From: a virus
Virus record (IMG/VR): IMGVR_UViG_3300030104_005320
Location: 51,904 to 115,903 of that record
Length of the DNA: 64,000 nt
Reading direction: 5' to 3' (one strand)
Position 1 is the first letter of the stretch; each line of letters opens with the position of its first letter. Both the position numbers and the translations under genes were made by a program. This document shows positions 44,145 through 52,443 of the stretch, piece by piece. The notes below the pieces were generated by a model that searched no databases, was not told the DNA's origin, and saw only the letters and a list, made by a program, of their open reading frames with translations.

Positions 44145-44966
44145 TTGAATAGTATAGTATACAGAGGAATTCCTCACGAAACATTTTATGACAACCTAAA
44201 GCAAGTCAGAAGTTGGCACTCTGGGGAAATAATTTTATCTACTTGGAAAGATGTGGAAGTGGACAACAACACATCATCTATGATAGATCATATTGTTAGA
44301 TCAGAAGATCCGGGCGAGGATATAGATATTGGCAATCCATCGCTAAGATTTGCCAGCAGACAAGTCGTTGCCGCAAAAGCCGGAGTGGACAAAGCCGCAG
44401 GCGAAAAAGTCTTACTAACCAGAACAGATATAAATTACGCTAGAGCAAAAGAAAACTTGTTCGACAAGGTGCAGATCAACAAAAGCCAGTCTTCTTATAA
44501 AGTGTTTTCAGCCCCTCTTGTGGTGGGAAGCATCATGAGTATAGATCCATCTGTATCTAGAGCTAGATCCGTGTGTGACGATGCTGTTCATGGCTATGCA
44601 AGAACTATGTTCTTTAGAATGTGCGATTGGTTTCAATGTGGATACAAAGCGGATTTAGAAAAGTTTACGGATGTGCAGGAAGAAATAATAGAAGCTAGAC
44701 ATAGCGGGTGTTGCTTAGAACAGTTGTGGTTTATATGTTGCTTTAATAAAAATTCTTTTATGCGTTTTTATCCACATTCTTTAGAAGACCATCAAAACGT
44801 ATTCTGGGGAGTTACCGTTGAAAACTTTAAGATAATAAATAGCCAAGGGCTCAACGCTGGCAAATGGGCTCACAAAACCAATGAAGATATTTACATTAGT
44901 GAAGAAAAATACAACGAAATGCTTAACCAGATAAAGGTGGAAGATGAAAGATTTTTTGTTTTTTAA
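44145..44966 (+). CDS. WavE-like glycosyltransferase, 273 aa
   Basis: VYRGIPHETFYDNLKQVRSWHSGEIILSTWKDVE matches the WavE N-terminus. SRQVVAAKAGVDKAAGEKVLLTRTDINYAR is the diagnostic centre. The start is TTG at 44145, right after the previous stop. The end overlaps the next gene by 23 nt. Confidence 0.78.
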   Translation: MNSIVYRGIPHETFYDNLKQVRSWHSGEIILSTWKDVEVDNNTSSMIDHIVRSEDPGEDIDIGNPSLRFASRQVVAAKAGVDKAAGEKVLLTRTDINYARAKENLFDKVQINKSQSSYKVFSAPLVVGSIMSIDPSVSRARSVCDDAVHGYARTMFFRMCDWFQCGYKADLEKFTDVQEEIIEARHSGCCLEQLWFICCFNKNSFMRFYPHSLEDHQNVFWGVTVENFKIINSQGLNAGKWAHKTNEDIYISEEKYNEMLNQIKVEDERFFVF

Positions 44967-45819
44967 TTATTCTTGGGTTCCTAATTCTACCCTATATTTT
45001 AATTCGTTTATAGACGCCGGATATGACTGCGATATCGTAGACGAAATAAGCATAAATCATTGGGAGCCTAAAGATAAGTATAAAGTTGTAGTTGTATACC
45101 TACATTGCGATGGGCCTGTGGCAACAATAAACTATTGGTTAGACAATTATTTTCAAGACTGTTTTCTTATACAGCATGACACCACGGATCATGAGCAAAT
45201 ACAACCATGGACCAATAGAACTCCAGATCTAATTATGCAAAGAGAACTGTTTGACGGAACTCAGAATCCAGACAATATACCTATAGAACCATTTCATTTT
45301 CCCATACCGTCTGTCTATGATGATTCATACGAACAAATTAATGATGTAATGTTTTATGGATGTATGACTAATGAGATACGTAGACCGTTTACCGAAAAGA
45401 TATTGGAGCTATCTCAAGGCTCTCTCAAACATCTAAAGTGGGATATAAAAGTAACCGGCAGCGGCGATAGAACTCCAGAAGAATACAGAAAAGCGATTAA
45501 CCAGTGTAAGATAGGACTACATTACTTTGGCAACTCTAGAGACTCGATTCGAATATGGGAAATAGCAAGCACTAAAGCGGCGATAATTATGCCAAAACTA
45601 AGAATGAAATCTACGTCAGAAGGATACATGCCCTTCACGGAGTACGAAACAATAGAAGATAACTTTTCGGATCTAGAACAAAAAATACTTTACACACTTG
45701 AAAACGATAGGTGGAAAAATCTAGGAGAAGAATCTTTTCAGGCTTTTGAACAGCGACACTCCCCGGACCACTGCTTTAACTATTATCACAACGCCATAAG
45801 AAAGCATATACAAATATGA
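44944..45819 (+). CDS. CgeB-like glycosyltransferase (GT-B), 291 aa
   Basis: FLFFNYSWVPNSTLYFNSFIDAGYD opens a GT-B fold. CKIGLHYFGNSRDSIRIWEIASTKAAIIMPKL gives the donor-side CgeB-like motif. FEQRHSPDHCFNYY ends it, a tail typical of this group (RHSxxHRxxY). It shares this layout with the gene at 31062. ATGA overlap with the next gene. Confidence 0.75.
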   Translation: MKDFLFFNYSWVPNSTLYFNSFIDAGYDCDIVDEISINHWEPKDKYKVVVVYLHCDGPVATINYWLDNYFQDCFLIQHDTTDHEQIQPWTNRTPDLIMQRELFDGTQNPDNIPIEPFHFPIPSVYDDSYEQINDVMFYGCMTNEIRRPFTEKILELSQGSLKHLKWDIKVTGSGDRTPEEYRKAINQCKIGLHYFGNSRDSIRIWEIASTKAAIIMPKLRMKSTSEGYMPFTEYETIEDNFSDLEQKILYTLENDRWKNLGEESFQAFEQRHSPDHCFNYYHNAIRKHIQI

Positions 45820-47195
45820 TAAAATTAATTGCCTTCGATCTAGATGGCGTGCTAGTAGACGCTAGAGATCTTCATTACATGGCATTCAATCTTGCACTAA
45901 GAGATATAGATTCTTCTTATGAAATACCTAGAGAAGAACATCTATCAACTTATGACGGACTTCCTACTAATAAAAAACTAAAGATGTTGACTGAGAGAAA
46001 AGGTCTCGACCCGCAAAAACATGATCTAATCTGGAAAAAGAAACAGTCCAAAACAATAGATATAATCAATAACATGAAGCCAGATCATGATATGATACAA
46101 GTCTTAAAGACTCTAAAATCAAAGGGGTATATCATACATGTGTGTTCGAACTCAGTTAAGAATACGATAAAAATGATGCTGATTAGAAGAGGTCTTATTG
46201 AGTTTGTAGACGAAATATTCTCGAACGAAGACGTTAAAAGCCCAAAGCCAAGTCCAGAAATATACCTTCGTAGCATGGTAGCTGCTGGCGTTTGTCCTAA
46301 AGAGACACTAGTGGTTGAAGACTCTCATATAGGCAGAAAAGCCGCAATTGAGTCTGGTGCATTTTTGTGTCCCGTTAGGAATACCATGGACGTAACGCTT
46401 CGGAATATAGAAGACTCCATATCTGAAGCGGAAAGCAAAACAAAACAAGTAAGACCAAAGTGGCAGGGAGGTAAAATGAATATCTTAATACCAATGGCGG
46501 GGGCGGGATCGAGATTCGAAAAAGCTGGATATACTTTTCCCAAGCCTCTGATTGACGTGGATGGGAAGCCGATGATACAGGCCGTAGTTGATAACTTAAA
46601 TATTGACGCTAAACATATTTTTATTGTGCAAAAATCACATTATGATAGGTATAATCTTAATAATGTATTGTCGTCTATATCTCCTGACTGTGAAATTATA
46701 CAAGTAGATGGAATAACAGAAGGGGCGGCCTGCACAACGCTCTTGGCTAAAGATTTAATTAACAACGACGAACCCCTGCTGATGGCTAACTCAGACCAGT
46801 TTGTGGAATGGGACTCTAATCAATTTATGTATTCTATGATAGGAGACACTATTGACGCTGGAATGGCCACATTTAAATCTACACATCCAAAGTGGAGTTA
46901 TGCAAGACTGGATGCTAAAGGCTTTGTTTGTGAGGTCGCAGAGAAAAATCCGATCAGCGATATAGCGACGGTGGGAATCTACTACTGGTCTAAAGGTAGC
47001 GATTATGTCAAGTACGCCGAACAAATGATAGATAAGGATATAAGGGTCAATAACGAATTTTACGTCTGTCCCGTGTTTAATCAGGCTATAGAAGATGGTA
47101 AAAAAATAAAAACGTTCAATATAGAAAAAATGTGGGGTCTAGGAACCCCTGAAGACTTGAATCATTATTTAAACAACTACAAAGGCCAACAATGA
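45816..47195 (+). CDS. Fusion: HAD phosphatase + sugar nucleotidyltransferase, 459 aa
   Basis: Residues 1 to about 205 are a capped HAD of the beta-phosphoglucomutase/phosphatase type (FDLDGVLVDARDLHY, IHVCSNSVKN, VEDSHIGRKAAIESGA). Residues 221-459 are an NTP-transferase (NILIPMAGAGSRFEKAGYTFPKPLIDV, LLMANSDQFVEW). The junction carries AGGGAGGT just before an in-frame ATG at 46476, so the transferase may also be made alone. The pair could dephosphorylate a bisphosphate and then activate the 1-phosphate. Confidence 0.88.
   Translation: MIKLIAFDLDGVLVDARDLHYMAFNLALRDIDSSYEIPREEHLSTYDGLPTNKKLKMLTERKGLDPQKHDLIWKKKQSKTIDIINNMKPDHDMIQVLKTLKSKGYIIHVCSNSVKNTIKMMLIRRGLIEFVDEIFSNEDVKSPKPSPEIYLRSMVAAGVCPKETLVVEDSHIGRKAAIESGAFLCPVRNTMDVTLRNIEDSISEAESKTKQVRPKWQGGKMNILIPMAGAGSRFEKAGYTFPKPLIDVDGKPMIQAVVDNLNIDAKHIFIVQKSHYDRYNLNNVLSSISPDCEIIQVDGITEGAACTTLLAKDLINNDEPLLMANSDQFVEWDSNQFMYSMIGDTIDAGMATFKSTHPKWSYARLDAKGFVCEVAEKNPISDIATVGIYYWSKGSDYVKYAEQMIDKDIRVNNEFYVCPVFNQAIEDGKKIKTFNIEKMWGLGTPEDLNHYLNNYKGQQ
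46467..46478 (+). promoter_or_regulatory. Internal ribosome binding site and start within the HAD-NTase gene
   Basis: GGAGG (46467-46471), 4 nt, then ATG at 46476 in frame with the long gene, exactly at the domain boundary (residue 221). It may give a second, shorter product. Confidence 0.5.
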
Positions 47196-47653
47196 AAAAT
47201 ATATCAGCCATAGTGAAAGATCTTTCTGTGTCTCAAAAGTCTTTTTACCTTATTAAAGAGTTTAATAAGTATTTAACAAACACAGATCTATCGGCGTGCG
47301 TATTCTTTGAAAGGCCATCTATACCTCCGGTCCCAACTAATTTTGCGTGTAAAAGCGTTACATATCTATCTAATTACAACGGTATAGCGATAGCCACAAC
47401 AATCAAAGACGCAGAAAAAATACTAAAAATTAGCAGCTCTAGCACAAAATACTTATATTTGTGGGACATGGAATGGCTAGAGCAACCTTTATACTTTAGG
47501 AAAGCCATGGCGATACTTAGAGACCCAAGGCTAAAAATAATAGCCAGAAGCGAATCACAAGCAGAGGCTATAGAAAATTTCTGCAATAAAAGTGTGGTAG
47601 GCATTGTGTCTGATTGGAACGCTGATCAGCTTTTACAAATATTAGGAGATTAA
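47192..47653 (+). CDS. Hypothetical protein of the glycan island, 153 aa
   Basis: No confident family. YLYLWDMEWLEQPLYFRKAMAIL and IIARSESQAEAIENF resemble fragments of GT-B donor domains, suggesting a single-domain relative of a glycosyltransferase. It starts in an ATGA overlap with the HAD-NTase fusion and ends 3 nt before the endonuclease gene. Confidence 0.6.
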   Translation: MKNISAIVKDLSVSQKSFYLIKEFNKYLTNTDLSACVFFERPSIPPVPTNFACKSVTYLSNYNGIAIATTIKDAEKILKISSSSTKYLYLWDMEWLEQPLYFRKAMAILRDPRLKIIARSESQAEAIENFCNKSVVGIVSDWNADQLLQILGD

Positions 47654-47656
47654 CAA

Positions 47657-48430
47657 ATGAAATCAATAGATGAATCATATGTTATAAAGAGATATACAGA
47701 GGGTAGTAGCACTATTTCAATAGCCAAAGAGCTTGATACATATCCTAAAAAAATAGAAAGAATATTAAAGAAAAATGGAGAACCCTTGAGGAGCCGATCT
47801 GAGTCTCAGTCTTTAGCCATAAAAAACGGCAGGACAAAACATCCGACAAAAGGCACAACAAGAAGTGAAGAAGACAAGATGAAAATTAGCTTAGGAGTTG
47901 AAAAGGCTTGGAAAGAAATGCCAGATGAGCAGAGAAAAAAATTCATAGATTCCGCTAAAGATAGGTGGGATAAAATGAGTCCCGAAAAAAGAAGGGAAAT
48001 GCAAGAGAAGGCAGGGAGAGCTTTAAGGCTAGCTTGTATAGAAGGATCTAAGCAAGAAAAATTTCTAAAGCAAAAACTTCAAGATATTGGCTATGAAGTC
48101 ATAATGCACAAAAAAGGACTAATTGAAGGAAATTTTGAAATAGACTTGCTTTTACCTGAGATCAACACTATAATAGAGGTAGATGGTCCTCAACATTTTC
48201 TGCCATTATTTGGGGAATCCAAGTTAGCTGAAACAATAAAAATGGACAGTATAAAAAACGGAAGACTTATTTCTAAAGGGTTTTGTGTTATAAGGGTTAA
48301 ATATCTATGTAGAAATATGAACAAAAGCGTAGAAAGAAAGTTGTGGAATTTAGTTTCTGAAAAGGTGGGCGACATAAAAGAAGAGTTCCCATCCGAATCT
48401 AAAAGATTTATTGAATTGGAGATTAGCTAA
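47657..48430 (+). CDS. VSR-like / EDxHD-type homing endonuclease, 257 aa
   Basis: Residues about 1-60 form a resolvase-like helix-turn-helix (VIKRYTEGSSTISIAKEL). A repeated SEEDKMKIS...EQRKKF...SPEKRREM block resembles NUMOD-type DNA-contact modules. The C-terminal nuclease core is NFEIDLLLPEINTIIEVDGPQHF (Asp, Glu, Gly, His). This modular plan is that of free-standing VSR-fold homing endonucleases. The same core occurs in the gene at 14617. No intron or intein is visible beside it. Confidence 0.8.
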   Translation: MKSIDESYVIKRYTEGSSTISIAKELDTYPKKIERILKKNGEPLRSRSESQSLAIKNGRTKHPTKGTTRSEEDKMKISLGVEKAWKEMPDEQRKKFIDSAKDRWDKMSPEKRREMQEKAGRALRLACIEGSKQEKFLKQKLQDIGYEVIMHKKGLIEGNFEIDLLLPEINTIIEVDGPQHFLPLFGESKLAETIKMDSIKNGRLISKGFCVIRVKYLCRNMNKSVERKLWNLVSEKVGDIKEEFPSESKRFIELEIS

Positions 48431-49200
48431 TGACAGATGAATTGGACTTGTTTGATGCACAAAGCATCAAGGACGGAATAAAAAAAGAGGAAAACAAAAA
48501 GGAAGAAGAAACAACAATGCCCCCATACGGTTCCCAAGATTGGAACGAATATGTAATGGAGAAGTTTGATAACAAAGAGCTTTTTGATGGAAACCCGACG
48601 TGTGCGGGATTGCGTCGAGTGGCTGAAGATGTGCTAGGTACTATAGTTAGCAGTAGACCTATTCAAGTTTTTCCAGCATCAGACCCCAATGGGCCCGGAA
48701 GAGCCACTGTTGTATTTGAGATCGTTATTGATTGGATGGACTCTGGACAATACAGAACCTTTGGCGACGTGGCAGACGTATGGCATGGAAACACAGACGA
48801 TTTATTCTGTGCCCATCCCGTGGCTACGGCTAGCACTAGGGCAGAGGGTCGTGCTTTAAGAAAGGCTTTAAAGATTAAATGTCTAGCGGCAGAAGAACTA
48901 GCAAAAAAGGATGTTGCTTCTATCGTCAGACAGACAGTACAACAAAAGCCTACGGACGGAGAATGGAAAGAAGAGGACAATATTAGTTCCGCTCAAATCA
49001 ATTTTATTGGTGCCAAATGTGAGCAACTAGACATCAATGTTATGGATTTTATTAATTGTGGATCTGAATCTTATAAGACTATCGGAGAAGTTAGCAAGAA
49101 GACCGCATCTAAGATGTTGGGACTCTTGAATGAATACCAAACTAAAACTAAAGAAATGCCCGAAGATATAAAAGGGTATGAAAGCGATTGGAGAAAATAA
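48430..49200 (+). CDS. Putative single-strand annealing / recombination protein, 256 aa
   Basis: ATASTRAEGRALRKALKIK (about residues 134-152) is the pattern of Rad52/Sak-type and related phage annealing proteins. Before it, VVFEIVIDWMDSGQYRTFGDVADVWHGNTDDL is beta-rich. The C-terminal ISSAQINFIGAKCEQLDINVMDF is a helical tail found in several phage DNA-binding proteins. The first 35 residues are charged and disordered. Assignment is by pattern only. It overlaps the endonuclease by one base. Confidence 0.6.
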   Translation: MTDELDLFDAQSIKDGIKKEENKKEEETTMPPYGSQDWNEYVMEKFDNKELFDGNPTCAGLRRVAEDVLGTIVSSRPIQVFPASDPNGPGRATVVFEIVIDWMDSGQYRTFGDVADVWHGNTDDLFCAHPVATASTRAEGRALRKALKIKCLAAEELAKKDVASIVRQTVQQKPTDGEWKEEDNISSAQINFIGAKCEQLDINVMDFINCGSESYKTIGEVSKKTASKMLGLLNEYQTKTKEMPEDIKGYESDWRK

Positions 49201-49529
49201 TGAAAGTAAAATATCAATCTGGAAAAATATCTGTAGAATTTGATTGCGACACACAGAAAGAGCTTTTTGCTCAGTTGGCATCTTTTCAAGAAGTATTTTG
49301 CGAAACAAAATGCGGCAAGTGTGGGTCAGAGAATTTAAAATTTGTCGTTCGTCAAGTTGACGGGAACGAATATCATGAAATTAGATGTTTGGACTGCGGT
49401 GCGAAGCTACAGTTTGGCGTAAACAAGAAGGGCGGTGCTCTTTTCCCAAAACGCAAAGATAGTGACGGAAACTGGCTACCAGACAAAGGCTGGACAAAAT
49501 GGAACCCAAAAACTAAGAAAGCGGAGTAA
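49200..49529 (+). CDS. Zinc-ribbon protein, 109 aa
   Basis: CGKCGSENLKFVVR and EIRCLDCGAKLQFG form a four-Cys zinc ribbon. The C-terminus is basic and aromatic (DKGWTKWNPK), suggesting nucleic-acid binding. It starts inside the previous stop (TAATG) and ends likewise. Together with the putative annealing protein it is an island of DNA-related genes within the glycan region. Confidence 0.75.
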   Translation: MKVKYQSGKISVEFDCDTQKELFAQLASFQEVFCETKCGKCGSENLKFVVRQVDGNEYHEIRCLDCGAKLQFGVNKKGGALFPKRKDSDGNWLPDKGWTKWNPKTKKAE

Positions 49530-49804
49530 TGATTAAGCATAAAATTCTGGACGAACTAGGAACGGAAGATCAGTACATCATAGGTATAAGCTATATAAAA
49601 GATGGGAAAATAGAGACAACAATGATGTCTAACGATTTTCCGGTCTTAGATATGCCTACAGTAAGAAATGAATTTTCAGGATTGCTTTTTGAGCTTTATG
49701 ATAAGGAGGCTCCTAAGCCAGAAAACGTTGACATTGTAAACATAAACACCAACTCGTTAGACTCTCGTATCACAGACAAACAAGTTAAAGGCATAATTAA
49801 GTGA
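49529..49804 (+). CDS. Hypothetical protein, 91 aa
   Basis: A small acidic alpha/beta protein without a known domain. Its start overlaps the zinc-ribbon gene stop (TAATG), and its stop overlaps the next GTG by 4 nt (GTGA), so it is part of the same transcript. Confidence 0.65.
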   Translation: MIKHKILDELGTEDQYIIGISYIKDGKIETTMMSNDFPVLDMPTVRNEFSGLLFELYDKEAPKPENVDIVNINTNSLDSRITDKQVKGIIK

Positions 49805-50481
49805 AAATTTCATTTTGTATTACTTGTTATTATAGAGATGTGCATCTTTTACAGGATAGGATTGAGGAAATAGCAACGGGACAAACAGTCCTACCGGATG
49901 AGATAGTTGTTATTGCGAGCGGAATGCCGGATGGCTCTATGCGATGTCTAGATCCAAGAATAAAAATTTACACCTTTCCCGAAAGGATGCTTCCGGGCGG
50001 AGCTAGAAACAAAGGCGGTGAACTTTTTTCTGGAGATGTAGTATGTTTTTGCGACGTTGACGATCCAATACATCCACAAAAGTGTGAAATCGTAAAAAAA
50101 ATATTTAGCGAAAATCCAAACGTGGACGCTCTTGTTCACAATTTTAATTTCGACGAGGGAGATTTAGACGAAATATATGACACGAGCAACATCGAAATAG
50201 AGCGTATCTTAGAAGTAGATCCTAGATGGGAGAATGAACAAAAGCACATCTTTGAGCCACACAAAGACATACCTAGAACTTGTGTTATTGCCCCATCTAA
50301 AAAGCCGATACATCACGGACATTTAAGCGGCAGAGCAGAAATGTTTAAGACGTTAAAGTATCGTGAAGATATGTGGCTAGGGGAAGATGGAGATTTTTGT
50401 CAGTCTATAGTGAAGAGTGATTATAATTTATACTATACTCCGCTAATTTTAATAAACTATATAACAACAAAAGACAAATGA
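49801..50481 (+). CDS. Glycosyltransferase family 2, 226 aa
   Basis: ISFCITCYYRDVHLLQDRIEEI is the GT2 start, GGARNKGGELFSGDVV the helix before the DxD, and CFCDVDDPIHPQKCEI the DxD. GEDGDFCQSIVKSDYN gives the acceptor-side ED. The GTG start is set by the GTGA overlap. Confidence 0.9.
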   Translation: MKISFCITCYYRDVHLLQDRIEEIATGQTVLPDEIVVIASGMPDGSMRCLDPRIKIYTFPERMLPGGARNKGGELFSGDVVCFCDVDDPIHPQKCEIVKKIFSENPNVDALVHNFNFDEGDLDEIYDTSNIEIERILEVDPRWENEQKHIFEPHKDIPRTCVIAPSKKPIHHGHLSGRAEMFKTLKYREDMWLGEDGDFCQSIVKSDYNLYYTPLILINYITTKDK

Positions 50482-50885
50482 ATGTTGAAGTTTCTAACGG
50501 CGAAATTGCCGACAAAGTTTCTATATTAATGATCAAGGCACAAAAGATACACGATCCCGATAAGATGAAAAACATAGCTGAAGAGCTTGAAGCCTTATCG
50601 GTTGCCTTTGGTCAGATAGTAGGACATCCTTCGGATGTATTCAAAAAAGATGGAATTTGGGAATTGTTTTTTTCTTTGAAAAACATAAACGAAAAACTCT
50701 GGAACATAGAAGACAAGATAAGGGAAAAAGAAAAGAACAAACAGTTTGATGCAGAGTTTATAGAGTTGGCTAGATCGGTATATATGACCAATGATAAAAG
50801 ATCTAAAATAAAAGCAGAGATAAACAAGACTTCACACTCAAGACTATTAGAAGAAAAGTCCTACAGCGACTATCTAAGCCAATAA
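50478..50885 (+). CDS. DUF6165-like protein, 135 aa
   Basis: EVSNGEIADKVSILMIKAQKIHDP matches the start of DUF6165 (GEIxDKxxIL.IK). The rest is helical (LWNIEDKIREKEKNKQFD). Such genes are frequent neighbours of LPS or capsule transferases; their activity is unknown. It is the last + strand gene and converges with the minus-strand genes, its last 16 nt overlapping the neighbour's 3' end. Confidence 0.8.
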   Translation: MNVEVSNGEIADKVSILMIKAQKIHDPDKMKNIAEELEALSVAFGQIVGHPSDVFKKDGIWELFFSLKNINEKLWNIEDKIREKEKNKQFDAEFIELARSVYMTNDKRSKIKAEINKTSHSRLLEEKSYSDYLSQ

Positions 50886-51715
50886 TTATTTTTTACGCGA
50901 TGATTGCAGTCTTGAGATTTTACTCTAGACCAGCCAGAATCGTAAGAATCATTTAGATAGCCTTCTCCAGTCATAATTAAATCTCTTTCTGCCCAGTAGA
51001 ACTTAGGAACGTCTACTTTACACATTCTGATTAGGTGCATCCAAGATGTATCTACAGTGTGTATTTCAGAAGCGTTTTTGATGACCTTAATCCAGTCAAA
51101 AATAAGGGTATCTTTCCATGGGTAGTTTGCTGGATCTATGACAGGAAGGTCCGTAGGGGGGCTAAAATCGAAGCTGTACTTACGGCTGTCCCTTACTACG
51201 AAAGCGTATTTATTGGGCAGCTTTAGACTTTCAAAAAGATCGTTTTCTTTTTTTATATCTCTTGGTAAAAAGTAGCTTTTATATCTTTCTTCATACGGAA
51301 CCTGTTGGACAGAATAAAAAACTTTAGGCCATATTGTAGATTCTGGTAGATTTAATTTTTTAGCCTGCTCCAGCCATTGACTTTCTTTATTAAAGTAACA
51401 CCTTCTTAGTGGAGGTATATCAACGCCGGGGTTATCCTGCCTAATTTTTTTGTAAGCACTTTCTTGCCTGAGCCTTGCCTGTCTGGTGCTACTGGGGTGC
51501 GGCTTTACAAACGGAATAATTTTATCATTATCCCTATACATAAATTCAATATGCTTTAATCTAGAGTCCCAACAAACTACATAAACCCTGTCATATATCG
51601 ATGCAAAATATCTGATAGAGCCATTCATGACAATAGAATCGCCCAAGCCTGTATTGTTAGCTACTACTATCCATTTTTTCTTTAATGTCTGTCCAGCCAT
51701 TATCATATCCATCAT
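50870..51715 (-). CDS. Putative GT-B-like sugar transferase of the GLGD family
   Basis: VVANNTGLGDSIVMNGSIRYFA, YVVCWDSRLKHIEFMYRD and ASEIHTVDTSWMHLIRM align in order with the next minus-strand gene (AHNTGLGDHIMMNGAARYLL, YVVTYGQKVEHVKYMYRD, ATEIHTVDTSWFHLI). They are clear paralogues, and the 37871 gene is a third, more distant member. The GT9-like fold is a guess. The start is uncertain: ATGs at 51715, 51712, 51706 and 51700 are all possible, with GGAGA 11 nt before the first. The longest ORF reaches 51754. Confidence 0.75.
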   Translation of the reverse strand: MMDMIMAGQTLKKKWIVVANNTGLGDSIVMNGSIRYFASIYDRVYVVCWDSRLKHIEFMYRDNDKIIPFVKPHPSSTRQARLRQESAYKKIRQDNPGVDIPPLRRCYFNKESQWLEQAKKLNLPESTIWPKVFYSVQQVPYEERYKSYFLPRDIKKENDLFESLKLPNKYAFVVRDSRKYSFDFSPPTDLPVIDPANYPWKDTLIFDWIKVIKNASEIHTVDTSWMHLIRMCKVDVPKFYWAERDLIMTGEGYLNDSYDSGWSRVKSQDCNHRVKNNYWLR

Positions 51716-52442
51716 TAAGGTAATTTTCTCCACACGCGGGAACCGGTCTTGCATATCTATGAAAAAATCTAGGATTATCTAGCTTCATAGATTTTATTAA
51801 ATGAAACCAAGAAGTATCAACCGTGTGTATTTCTGTAGCGTTTTCTATAACAGACATCCAATCAAAAACCAAAGTCTTCAAGGGAAATGAGTCAGGGCTA
51901 ACAATCGGAAGTTTAGTGTTAAGATAAATTCTAGATTGTTTCTTAGCTCTTTTGCTCGCTACAAAAGCGTACTCCTTGGGCAATCCAAGACGTTTATACA
52001 GCTCTCTCTCACGATGCGGATCTCTTTTAAAGTAAAAACTTTCATGTCTTTGTTTGTAGTCTACGCCAACAGCTTTGTAAAAAGCTTCACACCAGCAGCT
52101 TTTTTCCACATCTAACCCTATTCTTTCTACCAGATCGGGCCAGTCACGCATGTATGGCCAGAAAAACATCCTTGCATCAAAACCCTCTTTCTCATATCTG
52201 GCTCTAATTTTTCTAATTTTCCTTTGTGCGTGCTTGCCACTGGCGGCATCTGTCTCGGCCACTATATGTATTCTTGGATCGTCTCTATACATATACTTTA
52301 CATGTTCTACTTTTTGCCCATAGGTCACGACATAAACTTGATCATAGGAATTTAACAGATATCTAGCAGCACCATTCATCATAATATGGTCTCCTAGCCC
52401 CGTGTTATGTGCAATAATGCATCTGTCTAAAACTAACTTCAT
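51657..52442 (-). CDS. Putative GT-B-like sugar transferase of the GLGD family, 261 aa
   Basis: Paralogue of the gene at 50870 with the same GLGD, YMYRD and EIHTVDTSW blocks. The middle is basic (RAKKQSRIYLNTK). It overlaps the downstream paralogue by up to 59 nt, and starts one base after the stop of the GT10 fusion gene. Minus-strand neighbours on both sides suggest one operon with the GT10 and GT13-GT7 genes. Confidence 0.78.
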   Translation of the reverse strand: MKLVLDRCIIAHNTGLGDHIMMNGAARYLLNSYDQVYVVTYGQKVEHVKYMYRDDPRIHIVAETDAASGKHAQRKIRKIRARYEKEGFDARMFFWPYMRDWPDLVERIGLDVEKSCWCEAFYKAVGVDYKQRHESFYFKRDPHRERELYKRLGLPKEYAFVASKRAKKQSRIYLNTKLPIVSPDSFPLKTLVFDWMSVIENATEIHTVDTSWFHLIKSMKLDNPRFFHRYARPVPACGENYLNDGYDNGWTDIKEKMDSSS

Positions 52443-52443
52443 T

